From contig JAVTVX010000026.1 of NCBI GenBank assembly GCA_033439265.1, positions 14,695,001-14,759,000 of the forward strand: DNA of 64,000 bases. Reading direction: 5' to 3'. Shown here piece after piece: positions 25,301 to 38,643 of the stretch. The notes below the pieces were generated by a model. It saw only the letters and a program-made list of their open reading frames with translations. It made no database searches and had not been told where the DNA came from. The position numbers were made by a program, and so were the translations under genes. The first letter of the stretch is position 1, and the number at the start of each line of letters is the position of its first letter. This DNA comes from Dillenia suffruticosa (lineage: Eukaryota > Streptophyta > Magnoliopsida > Dilleniales > Dilleniaceae).

Positions 25301-28300
25301 GAGGACGTCCGTCTGCAAACTCCAAAATTCCTCGGCACAAATCTGAGCCTAGATGGTTTAAATATGGATGCATTGGGTATGCACGACCTCGGAAGTCAAG
25401 GTTGTGTGGGTAGTAGAACCCATCCTCATCCTTCATCTTTCGAGCAACCTGCTCACGAATGAATCAAATTCAGTTCATATCTTTACTGGAGCAAACAAAA
25501 TGAATTCAGAAACTTGTTTTATCAGGTAAGCATCTTACAGCAAGTTTAAGTTCTATATCACACCGCTGTGAATGCCTCTCACTATTTTCTTTTTTTGCAG
25601 CTTTAGCTTTCCACTTCCATTTCCTCAATTCTGCTTCATCTTCTGTGTCTGGTTTCTCTGGTATGGGAACCTACAATACCAAAATTTATAAGACAAAAGC
25701 CTATGAAATCATCAATTTTAGTGCTAAACTACACATGTATTAGGGATAATTCATGAATCTCAACCTCATGGTTCATATGTGTACATTTTGAGTAAATAAA
25801 AAGGAACCTACATCATTCTTCTGAGTTTGGGAAGAAGGTCACGCAAGGAAAAGAAAGAATATAAGTTCTTGCTAAACGAATCAAACTTACATCTTCACGT
25901 TCAACCAAGTCACCAAGACAGCCTCCACTGGCCCATATTCTATCTATGACACCAAGTACCCTTTTGTTTACCCTCCATTTGGTATTTCCAAGTGTATTCA
26001 GTGCCTGGTATACAGAAAAATAAATAAATAAATAACAGAAAATTTATTGAGCCAAGTGGGGATAGAAGCCAAAAAGAGATGAAGGTCTGTAATGAGTTAC
26101 ACCATTCCTGTTAGGAAAAAGAGATAAACTCAAAGTGGAATCAGAAAAGGTAGAAAGCAAGGTAAAGGGAGAAGATAATAATAAGTATCATGATTCTAAA
26201 CCTCATAAACCGGCTCCAGCTGCTTCCTAGGGGTCCTTTTAAATGCATCACGTTGCTGTTTTGCTCCATGAGTACGCATAGCATATGATGGTAGGAACAG
26301 GTAAGCACCTTTGTCGTACCTGAGGTAAAGCAAGAATACATGAATTACGTAATATCTCAGGTGAAATTAAAGATTATAAATGGTGATAAAGGCACACAAT
26401 CAAGTACAGAGATAATTAAGTAATATATCGAAGTCAATAAAACTCTCACGCAAAAGAAGTAAACATAGAACATATAAAAATACACAGGCAAGAAGACAAC
26501 TGGAATAAAGTACCCTGTCCAGTCTGTTGGAGGTACCAGCATTGGCATATAGGGAATCACCATGTGCCTAGCCTGTCCAAAAAATAAAAATTAATTCATC
26601 CATATTGCTTTTCATGGAATATATTATAGAAGGACTATTAAAAGAATAAGGTTCCGTTGGCTAGCATCACTCACGGGAAAAATTTATTCATGATAATGAG
26701 CATCAGCTAAAAACAGTACAAGATGTGCTGCCCAGTGTGTACTTACAGTTCTTTCTAAGCCATTTCGAACTAGTGGGTCACATTCGATCACTCCATATCT
26801 CCTGCTACCCTTCCTATCAACAAGATGCAAATTATACTCTGATGAGAGTCTTTTGTGTGTATATGTGGGTGGGTGCAGGCATGTAGGTTTGGGGGAGCGG
26901 GAGAGAGTGGAGAGAAATATGAACATAACATCATAAAATGTTCTCACTGTGATTCTTTTGTGACAGTTTTGAAAGCATGCACAAATGCTGGGCGAATGTC
27001 AGGTGGACCATCCCCTATTTGATCTACTGGAGGTTGTATATAAGCTGTTTCCATCAATATCTGTATCAAACGGCAGCCAACCTGGGAAAAAAAGAAAATA
27101 AGAAAACAGAAACAAGAAAACAGCAATTGGATAAGATCTCCATAGCTGAATAATTGCAAAGATAACTACAAGAAGTGTTATGATGATGAGGACAACAACT
27201 AGAAACTAGAGTGGTGAAGGCATTTCCCTGTCAAGCCAACACAGAATACCAAGATACCAACCTTAACTTGAGCATCCTGGCCCCAAGGTTTTGAATCATC
27301 CTGCGCCTTCACAATTTCCCTTACTTGTTGTAGCTTTTGCTTTTTCATCAATGTAGTAACCTTTTTCCTTAGTTTTTCTTGTTCTTTTTCCACTGGTACA
27401 GATTCACCTTCTTTCTTGTTTGCCAGAGTCTTCTTCTTCGTCTTCTCCAAAAATCTGTATATTCTAACCTGATTTGTCCATTTAGGAACTATATATAAGT
27501 TTACTCTCAAAGTTCAGATATTGAATAGAAAGTATAATGCACCCATGAAGAAATGGAGTAATTTCTATTACTTGATAAAGTAACAGAAAATGCAACAAAT
27601 ACCTAAGGTCTAAAAGAGGAAGAAATGCTCCTCATAGACTCTAGCAGCACACACCTCTGGAAACTACACAAGCAAAAAGTCAAGAACACCATGCCTATGC
27701 AATGACAAGTAAATAGGTGGAATTAATATTAATAACTAGATAACCAACAATTCTTATATAGAAAACACCCCCCCACCACCACCACCACCACCGCAGAAAA
27801 AAGAAAAAGAAAACATTAACTTCAACCATGAAAGTGTCTTGAATGCTGCAACAAATGCCAAAGTAAATTGTTCAAGATTATCATACACTAAAGTATATAG
27901 TTCCTCAAAACTCAATGACTTTAGTGGTATTATTGTCCTTGAACTCAATTCTTCCTGCAGTTTTAGTATATTAACAAGGCCATATTTGTATGAGAAATTA
28001 CAAAAGGAGCTCTTCATAGCCATCTAATTCTTGGCAAGAAATATCATACTAACTTGCTAACCCATTTTTTCTACTATGACCAGCATGAACCAAATTAGAA
28101 CAGCATAGTTCGAGAATTAAATACAATTAATAATGATGAATGAGTCAAGCTTACCAACCTCATGTTCAATTGCTTCCCCAATCTGGCAAGCTGCTTGGAC
28201 CACCCTAACACTGCCCTGACCACCCCCAGTCATCAACAACCCCGTCAGCTTATGCATAGTAATAACCGCCATCATATCAGGTGGAAGATGATCGAAATAC

Positions 28301-28941
28301 GGAGCATAAGCTGCCCTACTCTTCCCTTGCTTGCACAAATCTTGTTCTGCAGCAATTGCCTCCTTCAGTGGCTCAAACCAACCAAGAAACAATGACTTCA
28401 TATAAGGCAAATTGGGAGCTAACTTTTGCTCACACATGTCAACTAGTAGCTCCTGATACTCTTTGGCAGCCTCTTCCCATGCCTCAGTCTCCATCTTCAC
28501 TTGCCTCCTCTTAAGCATCTGGTGCTTCCACCTCCCAATTCCTTCACCATATTTTGACTGCTGCTGCTCAATATTACACTCTTTCATTTCTCTCTCCATC
28601 TCAGCCTCCAATTCTCTAACTTCATCACTATCCTCAGCATCAGTTGAAACAATTGCTTCTGCTACACTAGCAAAACCCTTAGAAAACCTACCAAACTCTG
28701 AAACCTCAGAAGAATTACCAAAAAATGTGAAATGAGATCTCACTAATTCACCATTTTGACACAATCCCACTTGAGGGTATTCAATAATTAGACCTTTCCG
28801 GGTCCCAAGTTGTCTGGTTTTGTCAGACAAGACTGAATCTGGGGCAATCCTTGTAAACCCAGAAATGGGTATGTCTGAAGATGATCCAGAGAGCCATTTT
28901 GACCTCCTGGAAGCAACTTGCTTTACACGGGTTCTCCACAT
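19351..28941 (-). CDS. RPOT1: Phage-type (T7-like) organellar RNA polymerase, probably mitochondrial RPOT1
   Basis: Single-subunit RNA polymerase of 977 residues that transcribes organelle genes. Nineteen exons in transcript order: 28941-28159, 27468-27262, 27081-26948, 26813-26747, 26572-26514, 26319-26202, 26004-25891, 25670-25539, 25448-25032, 24666-24616, 23939-23869, 22749-22665, 22512-22360, 22231-22157, 20712-20623, 20501-20454, 20315-20201, 20121-20018, 19461-19351. The N-terminus ([16 protein letters not shown]) is Arg/Ser-rich like a mitochondrial presequence. Catalytic residues by comparison with T7 RNAP are D678 ([10 protein letters not shown]), K753 and Y761 ([15 protein letters not shown]) and H909-D910 (HDSYWTH). 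The end is [38 protein letters not shown] and ERGDF favour RPOTm over dual-targeted RPOTmp, as does remembered synteny with At1g68990. No in-frame upstream ATG precedes the start before a stop. Introns 1 and 2 use weak GTTGGT donors. Intron 14 holds a MITE. Confidence 0.93.
19928..19956. repeat. G-run (potential quadruplex) in last RPOT intron
   Basis: Three or more G-runs interrupted by single C bases form a G-rich tract on the plus strand, and therefore a C-rich tract in the RPOT pre-mRNA. It lies in the intron between the last two exons. Confidence 0.8.
20960..21609. mobile_element. hAT-superfamily MITE, 650 bp, in RPOT intron 14
   Basis: The element starts CAGTGTTGTTAAAGGC and its other end reads, in reverse complement, TAGTGTTGCCAAAGGC. 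It is flanked by an identical 8-bp direct repeat, TTTGGAAC (20952-20959 and 21610-21617). Eight-base target duplications and a YAGTGTTG terminus are hallmarks of hAT elements. Inner parts also pair as degenerate inverted repeats built from AAGGCACTGG/CCAGTGCCT-like words. The core is AT-rich with no transposase, so this is a non-autonomous copy. The perfect target duplication suggests it is not very old. Confidence 0.88.
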
Positions 28942-30730
28942 CTCAAAATGGGTATGTGAGAAAACTTCAATAAAGAACTTGAATTTTTGAAGAGATGTGA
29001 AAAGATCGTACCATCAAACTATAGATAAAGTTAAAGAAACCGAGGATTCTTCGAACCGTGACACAAATATACGAAGAGAAAGAGAGAAAGAGGAGAGTAT
29101 TGTTGGACGAAGACGGTGTCGCCGCCATAAACCCTCCTTAAAACCTATGTATAATGTTGGTAGCGGCAATTCGTTTTCCTTTTGTATACCTTCTACTTTT
29201 TCCCTGTCACTTGTGTTTGTGGATTTTTTAGGGACCCGACCCGTTTAAAATGGTCGCGAAATAAGCGAATAAATAGAAAGTCAATTCCACCCCCGAAAAT
29301 AAATACATATATAAATATTTTTTTATTAAAAACATGGTCTGACAACCCAAGCATATCAAAGAATGAAATATAAAAAAGTGGACTGATATCCAAACTAATA
29401 AAATTTGTATTTCATTGCATTACCTTTTCTTGTTATAATAGTACATTTTTTACATTGTGTAATTGAATGAGAAATGGGAAAGAAAAACAAAACTAAAATC
29501 ACAAATATTTTTTTTTTTTTTGAGTTTTAGACCTATTTTACATTGCCCTAAATTTTAATAAGAGTTAATTCTCTTAAAATATTTTTTAATAGATTTCAAT
29601 ATGCCATGTAAGTGGATTTTTTAAAATAAGTTTCAATGTGTTCTAAAAATAGACCATGTTAAGATTTTGTGGCTAATTTCAATTATTACCTTTTGGTAAG
29701 AAAATTTTGTTTCAAATTATATAATACAATTATTTTCCCATTTTTCTCTTCCTCAAGATTACAATAGTTTTCAAGCTTCGATTTCTCTAGTTCTTTCGAT
29801 TGCAATTTATATAATTTTCACAAAAACTCTGTATTTCGTGTTTAAAGGAATCTTTTATTTATATGTTTTCCTTTGTCTATACACACGTATTATTTTTCGT
29901 TAGACATAGACATTGAAATTTTATTTCTATCTTCTAGTGTAAGTAATTAATTTAATTTTAAAAGTTTTTTAGGATAATTAATTAAAACAAAAAACGATAA
30001 CACAATGTAAAATATAAAAATAAAACGAAGCTTCAAAGGGTTATTTGTAATCTTAACCGTGACCATAACTTTTACTTCCTCCTTTCATCACGCAGCCAGG
30101 CACCAGGATAGCAATGGTGGAGTCTTCGACAATAAACAAAAAACAAAAGAGGAATTGTAAATTCCACAAATGTCTCATAAACCCTTATTAAACCACCGAA
30201 CAAACATCATTATGATGGAGGCCAAGCCAAGTTGCATCAGCATTCAGAACAGCGGACAGATTTCAGAGACAGCCCACAGATCAAACACCAACCTACGTTC
30301 CTCATGGCAGTCTCCTTTTCTCAGTCAGCCATCTGAGCTAGAGTTATCTCGTGAGACTGAAGTATGCAAAAATGGATCAAGAAGATAGACAACAAGGGGC
30401 TAGTATTCAAGACCGTTTGATGATTGCATTTCCATTACAATGATACAACAAACTCCACCATTGATCATTGACGGGTAAGGTACAGGTGATGAACAGCAGC
30501 AGTGTGCTCTTTAATATTGCGCACTCGTTATAACTGCTAAGTCCCATGTGACACAACATCGTTAAAACCCGTGACAGACTCTATAAAAATCCCCTTCCCA
30601 CCTTGACTATTGTAAGCAGCTCTCTTTTCTCTTCTCTCTCTTGATGCATCATTTGACCCATAGTTCTCTATGTATACATTCCTCGTACAGGCAGCGACTA
30701 AAAAAATCGTTTGAGTTGAGAAGGGTGTGA
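28942..30730. other. Spacer between RPOT start and HSP90C stop
   Basis: RPOT and HSP90C are on the same strand. The part next to 28942 is RPOT promoter and leader; the part next to 30730 is HSP90C 3' UTR, probably to around 30400. The middle (about 29400-30050) is very AT-rich. I see no gene. Confidence 0.5.
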
Positions 30731-33700
30731 TTACTGGCTCCATGGATCACTCTCTGCTCTCACTTCGGATGCCTCAATCACTTCCGGCTCCAAGCTTTCA
30801 CTGGAGCTTGTATCAGACTGAACACCACCTTCTGTTGCCACCTCATCATCATCCTCTGATCTACCCCATCTTCCACCGATAGCTATAGCCATCATCTCGT
30901 ATATCTTGTTACCCAACTCAGCTGGGCTGTCAGGCTGCACAATAAAGAGAATAGGAATTAGCTTGGCTCTTCCTCCAAGTAAATCCTAAAGGAATATTTG
31001 AGGAAGAAAATTAAAATTTTCATTAAGAGCTCCTTACAGTAAAGCCACTGGAGATCAATGCAGTGTCATACAGCAGATCAACCGCTCTCTCCGCATCAGT
31101 ACTTTCAGGAGCATTCTTACATGCAGCCTGCAAAAATGAGAGAAGCACTTGGTCCTGATTTCAAGTTGCAACATTAATAGTTCTACCCATTTTGTGAGGC
31201 CACATCACCTGGGGTTGTGATTTTCAACACACTATAACTGGATGTTTTCTTTTCGGTGTCAAAAGCTTTCTCATGCAGAGGATATAAATGCACATTCAGC
31301 CTTTTATTTTTATGTGTACATGTGCATTTTTGTAATCAAAAAACAAGAACCATGCTTTCCAAAGACTTCCTAACAGTCTTGGCATGGCAAGAAACTCTTT
31401 TTAATTAAGCAATTACACGTGTCACCAAACCTCAAAATAAAAAGGAGGAAAAAAAATTAAAGGTAAATGCAATAGCAACAATTCGTGTATTTCCCGGTGA
31501 GCCTACTTCCCCAGGTTTTAGCCAGCTGGCCAGATTATAATTTGGTGCAGTGTATAATTTATCCTGAGGATTTTCTAATTCAAAATTCAAAGCCATCAAA
31601 ATATTAAGCAGCAGCAAGTGAGATAGTCTTACATTAAGATCTTTAATGATGGGATGATCCGGATTAACCTCCAATATTCTCCTCCCCCGCATGAATTCCA
31701 AGGCTGAAGTGTCTCCAAGTGCCTGTGCTTTCATCAACCTTCATGCATTTAAAAAGTATGTTATTACAAAACCACATCAAGATGAGTACGATATTCAAAA
31801 ATGTATATGATCCTGTCTAAGGATTAATTGACCACAGTTAACCAACCTTTCCATGTTAGCAGACCAACCAAACTTGCCAGAGACAAGCACACAAGGTGAT
31901 GAGCTCAGACGCTTTGAGACTTGGACTTTGGCAACTTTATCTCCAAGTTGTTGCTTAATCCAGTCACACAAAAGGTTGTACTCTTGTTTAGTTTCTCTTT
32001 CTTTGACTTCATCTTCATCACCTGGAGCAGTATTTTAAACCATCATTAAATGCAAATAGAGCAATCATAATGAGATTAAGAGTCAAATAGAACAAGAACA
32101 CAGGTTACAGAAACAACAGATACTGACCAAGCTCCAAATCTTCCTTGCTGATGTCCACAAACTTCTTTTCTTTGTATGTCTGTAGGTTCTGGATGGCAAC
32201 TTCATCTATGGGCTCAATTAAATATAGAACCTGAAGAAGGGTAAATAATAAACACTTATCCGAAGATGAAGAGAAACTACTCTCAGGAGGATAAGTTACA
32301 ATGTATGAGGAGACCAAATCACTTTATTATGGCAGCTGGAACCACTAGAATGAGGTAGAACATAAGCAGAAAACTTTGTAACTGCTCAAACCAACACTTT
32401 AGTGTATCTCTTCCTTGTGGGAAATAACCAACATATCTCAGAACACAATTTAAAAAATCACCCCCATTATCTTTTTGACACCAGAAACAACACAAGGCAT
32501 ACCTCAATGTCCTTCTGGACCAGCTTCTCCAAGAATGGGGCTGATTTGGCGCTTTTTAGGCTGTCAGATGCCAGATAATAGATAGCCTGCTGGTTCTCAC
32601 CCATATTCTCAACATAATCATCTAAGCTTATCAAATCTTCTTCGCTTTTGGATGAATAAAACCGTAATAGTGGTGCAATGCGCTTGTGATTCCCAGAGTC
32701 CTCAATGCATCCCAATTTCACAAGCTTTCCGAAATTCTCCCAGAACTTTTTGTAATCCTGAATTGTGGTTGATGAACTTCATTATACAACAAATCTAAAC
32801 AATATATATATGTAAAGAATCGCGAACATCCATGATAATCACTTCCTACCTCTTTGTTTTCACTTTCAGCAATATCTTGAATCATGTCAAATGTTTTCCT
32901 GACAAGTCTCTTCCTCATTATTCTCACCTTGAAAAATATCAAAGAAAAAAGAGATGTTGTTAACATTGACAAAAATAACATAGAGATTTCTTTGAATTCA
33001 TTTTAGTCCTGAAGACTCTTTAGCATGGAAAAAGAAAACGAAAACAGAGAATAGTCTTCATACTATTCGGCTCTCTTGAAGGATTTCACGAGACACATTA
33101 AGAGGAAGGTCGTCCGAGTCCACCACACCTTTTACAAAACTCAAGTATCGTGGAAACTGCAAGTAAAACGTACAGATCAGCCCATCTTTGCAAAATTTTG
33201 ATCAGTTTCCAGTATGTGATACAACCATGTAGTGATCCACCATGCCCATGTCATATTAAGTCAAGCTGGTACGGTTCACAAACGAAAAGGTTCATATGAC
33301 ATATACCAACACTATTACCTAATCAGTGGCAACATGTGTCAAAACTCTGTCAGCAGCGCCAATTATTTGGGCATATGCACCATTGGAAATTTCATTCAAC
33401 ATCAAGCACATTGAAAGAAACACAACTATTCTGCCTCCTAGTAGTTTATACTTACCAGCTCACCATCAAAATCATCAGAAATGAAGACACGCTTCACATA
33501 CAAACGTATGTTCTTTGTCTTTGGGTTCACAATGTCTTCATTATTGAGAGGTGCCATCCCTGGAATATAAAGCACACTCCTAAACTCAACCTCACCCTGC
33601 ATAAATTACATAGCCTCATTTAAAATGTATATATTGAAAAAGAAATCCTGAAGCAATTGTCAACAATAAAACCAGAAGAAGTGGCACCTCAGTTGTGAAG

Positions 33701-36700
33701 TGGGTATATGCAATTGGATCCAAGAATTCATTAAATGTCTTCTTGTAAAATTCTTGGTACTCCTCCTTTCCAACTTCCTTTGGGTTCCGCATCTGCCAAG
33801 AAGAAATAGTAAATAAAAAAATAGTACATGGAGCTCATAGCTCAAACTTTCAGGCATGTGAAAAGCACTAAATATGTTCTCGATGACTGTGAAATAAAAC
33901 AGAGTTTCACATACCCATATTGGTTTTGTTTCATTGGCCAACTCCCAATCCCAATATTTCTCGGTTTTTGTTGTCTTCTTCTTTTTCTTTTCACCCTGAG
34001 GAAGCAATATCAATTAAGAAAAGGGAAGAGAAGAAAACCAAAAGGTAATGCCTGCATATCAGAAGTCAAGACCTCTTCCCACCTCTGGTGTTTCTTCTCC
34101 TTCTTTTGGTTGTTCCTCCTCTTCCACCTGCACAAAAGTTACATGTTACTGTTTTATTCAATGAATGATGAAGACAAAACAAGAAGTGGAGCACAAAATA
34201 CAATGCATGCTCGCACTTTATGTGTCCACCGTCAATTAAAAGTTAATATTGATAACCAATTTTTCAAATAAGATTTTGAATGAAGGCTATTTAAATCTCA
34301 ATGTACTTTCAGCAAGTAACATCAAGTAAGGCACTGAACGTGGTTACAAACACATGTTCTCCTCAATTGAAATCACTGCCAAGCAAACTCAAGTATTTGC
34401 AGAATCAGATAAATTATATATCTAAACCCAGACTCGGAACAGAACAAAACAAACCTCTACGGTCCTTGACTTCTCTTGCCATGTATAGATGGGAAAGGAA
34501 ACAAACTGTGAATAGTTTTTCACCAGACCCTGAATTCTGGTAGGTTCTGAGAACTCATATTTGTCATCTTCCTGCATACATAGAGGAAAGGGGGAAAAAA
34601 TTAGAACTGCAGGTTATATATTGTAATAAATAGACCAACAGTTTGGTCTGGATATAGTAGTAGCAACTACAATGCAGTAAAAAGTTCTGCATATAGAATG
34701 CCTGAAATTTTCCAAGCATGTTCCAGTTGGGGAGGTGGGCAGCCCCCTGAATCCCATATTATGAATGCTTCCAAAAGAAAGCAGCACCATATAGCACATA
34801 TATGATGCAGGACAATAATTTTAATTAAGCCAGGCCATTCCATAACCCAGATCACCTACTCTTTTAACTCTCTTGCCAATTAAGTTAAAGTGTATGATAT
34901 TGTATAGACCCGTTATTGAGGTTTGGAAAAATGGTAATAAGTGGTAAATTACCTTTAAATAGAGAGTGATTTCTGTTCCACGGGTAATAAGCTTCTCAGG
35001 ATCAGTTTCCTCCTTGATGGTGTATGAGCTACTGTCAGCAACTGCCTCCCAAACATATTGCTTATCTGATCTTGGGCTCTTAGTAGACACAACCACCTAA
35101 TTGCATCAAGTGTACACAGATGAGTCCTAAATTATTATGGCAAGGTGAAGTATAAAGATGCATGAAACAGCATTTCATCTAGAGACAAGAAAAAAGGGAT
35201 GGAAGAAATTAAAAAAACTAATTAATAAATAAACAGAAGGTGCATACTCTATCGGCAACTAGAAAAGCAGAATAGAACCCAACACCAAATTGTCCGATCA
35301 AACCATTGTCTGCCCCAAGATCTTTGTTTTCCTAAGCATAAATAAAGTTGCAATATGAGAGTTGCAAGAGCACCTAAAAACTTATCTATGACATATCTTA
35401 CAATAAAGTGCTGCAATAAGAGACTGAGAATTATAATTAAGTACCTTAATAGCCTTCAAGAACCTTGAAGTGCCACTTTGTGCAATAGTTCCAAGACAGT
35501 CAATGAGCTCTTCTTTTGTCATTCCAATGCCAGTATCTCTGCAAACTTCAAAACATTGTCAAATATCTTCTCTTATTCATCAATGGAAAAGATGCAATTA
35601 TTTTGTTGTCAAATACCATGTAAAGAAGGTAGTTTAATCAAATATGCTCCAGACCTTATTGTGATAGTCCCATTGTCAGGGTCAGGTTTGATGCGTATCT
35701 CCAGGTCACCCGCATCTCCAAGTAAAGAGGGTTCAGTCACACTCAAGAATCTCAATTTATCCAGAGCATCACTTGCGTTACTGGAATAATAAAACATAAT
35801 TACGTCAATATGTAGTTTTCAACTGAAGGCTCTTCCACGATACTAACGAAAACTGTGCGTAAGCTGACTGTTTACTGACTGTTTACAATGAGAGTCAAGA
35901 ACACAAATTCCACAGTGTTTCTATGTTCCACAGGCAAATCTATAAAATGCAAAGCAGCTAAGCACAAACCAAGTTTGCACATATCAAAACCCAAACGTCA
36001 TGGGCATCATCAAACTGGGTTACAACTCACAGTAACTAAACATGCAATTCCTTACCTCACCAGCTCTCGAAGAAAAACTTCCTTATGGCTGTACAAACTA
36101 TGGACTATCAAATCCAACAAGCGACTGACCTGCAATTAATCCCTAATTCATAAGTTTCAAAACCAAGGAAACGAAGAACAAACCAAAGTAAAGATTAAAA
36201 ATTATTCAGAAAGAAAAATCCAATAAACAAGAATATTTTCCATTGACCCACCAAATTATGATCAGAAATCAAAAAATATAAATCCCAGAATTCATCATAA
36301 TTACAAGAAACCTACAAAGTAAAACTTCATAATTGCACCTAATATCAGCACTAACTAACTGTATCATTAAAACCCATCACTTAAAAAGACTAAATTCCTA
36401 AACCAAATTATCTATAATCCAAAATCTTAAATTCATCAAAATTACATGAAGCCCACAAGTAAAATACCAAAACAGCACCTCGCTAATAAAGAAGAGCCAA
36501 AAGTCCAAAACCAATTCATATAAAACCTAGAAAAACCCGTCGAAATCAAAAGAAACCCACCTCGGCCTGGTACTCAAACTTCTCACCAGAGGCATCAGCA
36601 CCCTCCTTCTCCGCAACCGCCGCAGCATCGCATCTTACGGCAATTCGATTCTCTCTCCTCTCAAGATTCCACTTCAAGCTAGAACTAGAAAACCTAGTCG

Positions 36701-36836
36701 TTCTAAATCTGTTCTGGGGACGAAAAGAAGTTCTCAAATTCAAAGCCCTCGTAGTGCTTTTCAGAGAAAATGAAGGTGAAGAAGGAAGAGAAGCAAGGGG
36801 AGCAGAGCCCAAGCTTCTGCTTAGCACTGGTGCCAT
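30731..36836 (-). CDS. HSP90C: Chloroplast HSP90 molecular chaperone (HSP90C/HSP90.5)
   Basis: ATP-dependent stromal chaperone of 796 residues. Exons in transcript order: 36836-36561, 36129-36056, 35780-35655, 35538-35445, 35331-35248, 35096-34953, 34571-34455, 34127-34083, 33995-33915, 33792-33688, 33596-33456, 33157-33064, 32927-32850, 32757-32503, 32230-32128, 32021-31847, 31737-31633, 31127-31038, 30934-30731. Exon 1 encodes a Ser/Arg-rich plastid transit peptide ([18 protein letters not shown]). The GHKL ATPase domain shows [19 protein letters not shown] and [19 protein letters not shown] charged [11 protein letters not shown] linker lies in the 45-bp exon 8. The middle domain has [14 protein letters not shown] and [14 protein letters not shown]. 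The tail ends in SDPWSQ, a plastid-type end rather than cytosolic MEEVD or ER KDEL. In Arabidopsis the protein supports plastid import and thylakoid formation. A GA tract (about 36902-36921) and one TTCCAGAA heat-shock-like dyad (36981) lie just upstream; heat control is only inferred. Confidence 0.95.
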
Positions 36837-37099
36837 GTCAATAAAGCGGAGAATAGGTTTAAGATGACTATCGGGATGTTATTGGGGCTCCGTAAAGGAT
36901 GAGGAGAGAGAGAGAGAGAGAATTGGAAAAACCCTTACCATGGAAGAGGGTTTAAGTTCAAGAGAAGAGGGAGAGGATTGTTCCAGAATTGGGCGGACTT
37001 TGGGGCTTTGTTTGGACTCTTTTGTGTGAAATCGTAAGGTGGAGATTCCGCCACTTCAGCGATAAGGATTTTTTCTCTTTTCTAAAAATTTCCACTAAT

Positions 37100-37100
<1 letters not shown>

Positions 37101-37146
<46 letters not shown>
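37101..37146. repeat. (AT)n microsatellite
   Basis: More than 20 AT units lie about 265 bases upstream of the HSP90C start codon. Confidence 0.95.
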
Positions 37147-37148
<2 letters not shown>

Positions 37149-38464
37149 GAGCTTCAAGTCGTAGATATATTTTAAAATAAAAATTTTGGGGGAATGGTGA
37201 TCGGTATTTTGCTAAAATTATCATTTTCCCCTTCTCCCTCCATTTCCATCGGGAGGTGTATGAATACATTTATATAGATTTGAATTGTGATTTTTCAGAA
37301 GTCATAATTTTTTTTTTTTTTTGAATTTAAACTCTTTTAAATGCACGGTTAAAAAAATTAAAAAATAAAAATTTTGAATTATAAAAATTATATAAATTTT
37401 AAAATTTATTTTTCAAACGTTGGATTTCAAAATTTCGATCCGAAACTAATCGACCTTTAATTTACACTTTTAAAAGTCCTTGTCATTAATTCGAAAAGCT
37501 AACCGTCCCAGGCTCATTACATTGAGAAATTCACAGCTAACCATCATTATAATTTTTATTTAATGACTTATGTTTACTAATTCTTCTGAATATTTCCGAC
37601 CAATTACGAAAATGTTCATTGTATATTACAATTATTATTTTTCAGATAAATATATGGTTAAAATTCTATTTAAATATCAAGGAATTATAAAATATTTCAT
37701 AATTCAAATGTTCTGAAAGTAATTTTACGAAGTAATTTCTATTAATTCTAATTGATCTTATAATTTTGAAATTGTGAAGTGTGTGTCTTTATATTTGAAA
37801 TATTTTTGTGATAAAATATATATCTTATCTTAATATTACTCGATAAATCAATTTTAAAATTTTTAGTTATAGAATTGAGTGTCTAATAATTAATTTTCTT
37901 ATCTTTAGTTTTATTGAAATTGTTATTTATTAAATAGGAAGTGGGTAATGAAAAAAACTATGATATAATATCCGATTCCTAATGGAGTTGATCTCTTCTA
38001 CTTGGGAATAATGATATATCTGCTATTTCTATAAAATAAATGACATATTTGCTTTTTATTTTTTATTTTTTTCCCATCACAGGTCAGACTCAGATCAGAG
38101 GTTTGAGAGCGTGAACAGGCCGCTGGCCCGCCAAACCTTTGGACAGACTTGGGTAAACCTGTTTTGGCCCGGCCACTTCAAGCTCGGGCTTGAGTCTGTC
38201 GCCATTGTGGAAAAGCCTGGACTCAACCCAAAATTCTTAATGCTCAAGCGGACCCAGCCCATTTTGTCTGGGCTAGGAAATAAGGTCCATCCATTTGAGA
38301 TCTATTCCGTCGTTTTATTTTTCTCATGCCACTTGAAAATTTGAAAATTTGAAATTCAAAATGATCGAGTGGAATATAATGTTAAATTTTTTAATCAAAA
38401 TTTTAATTTTGACTCATGATTTGGGTATAGAGTAAATTATGTTATGAGGGTAACCCTCATAAAT

Positions 38465-38643
38465 AGACAACTATAAGTCTTAGACTAACACTAAGAACAG
38501 GAATTCGAGTCTTGATAGTGACAAAAATAACATTGGGAGAATTCCCTCTCGATTGGGATTCAATAGCAGCTCAGCCGATATTAGTCGGAATAAAGTTTCG
38601 GATACTCGGCGGTAGACCAAGTTCAAGAGACAAAAAAAAAAAC
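38465..38643 (+). mobile_element. tRNA-derived SINE, longer family, older copy
   Basis: This copy is collinear with the SINE at 44735-44923. It has box-B-like GAATTCGAGTCTT, then TAGTGACAAAAA, CTCGATTGGGAT, ATTAGTCGGA, TTCGGATACT and AGACCAAGTTCA before an A-run. It differs more from the consensus in box A than its partner does, so it is probably the older insertion. Confidence 0.7.

Noticed and set aside
19351-28941. Assignment of the polymerase to dual-targeted RPOTmp
   Set aside because: Several blocks resemble RPOTmp ([20 protein letters not shown]), but the middle and C-terminal blocks, the single start codon and the neighbours fit RPOTm better. A phylogeny would decide.
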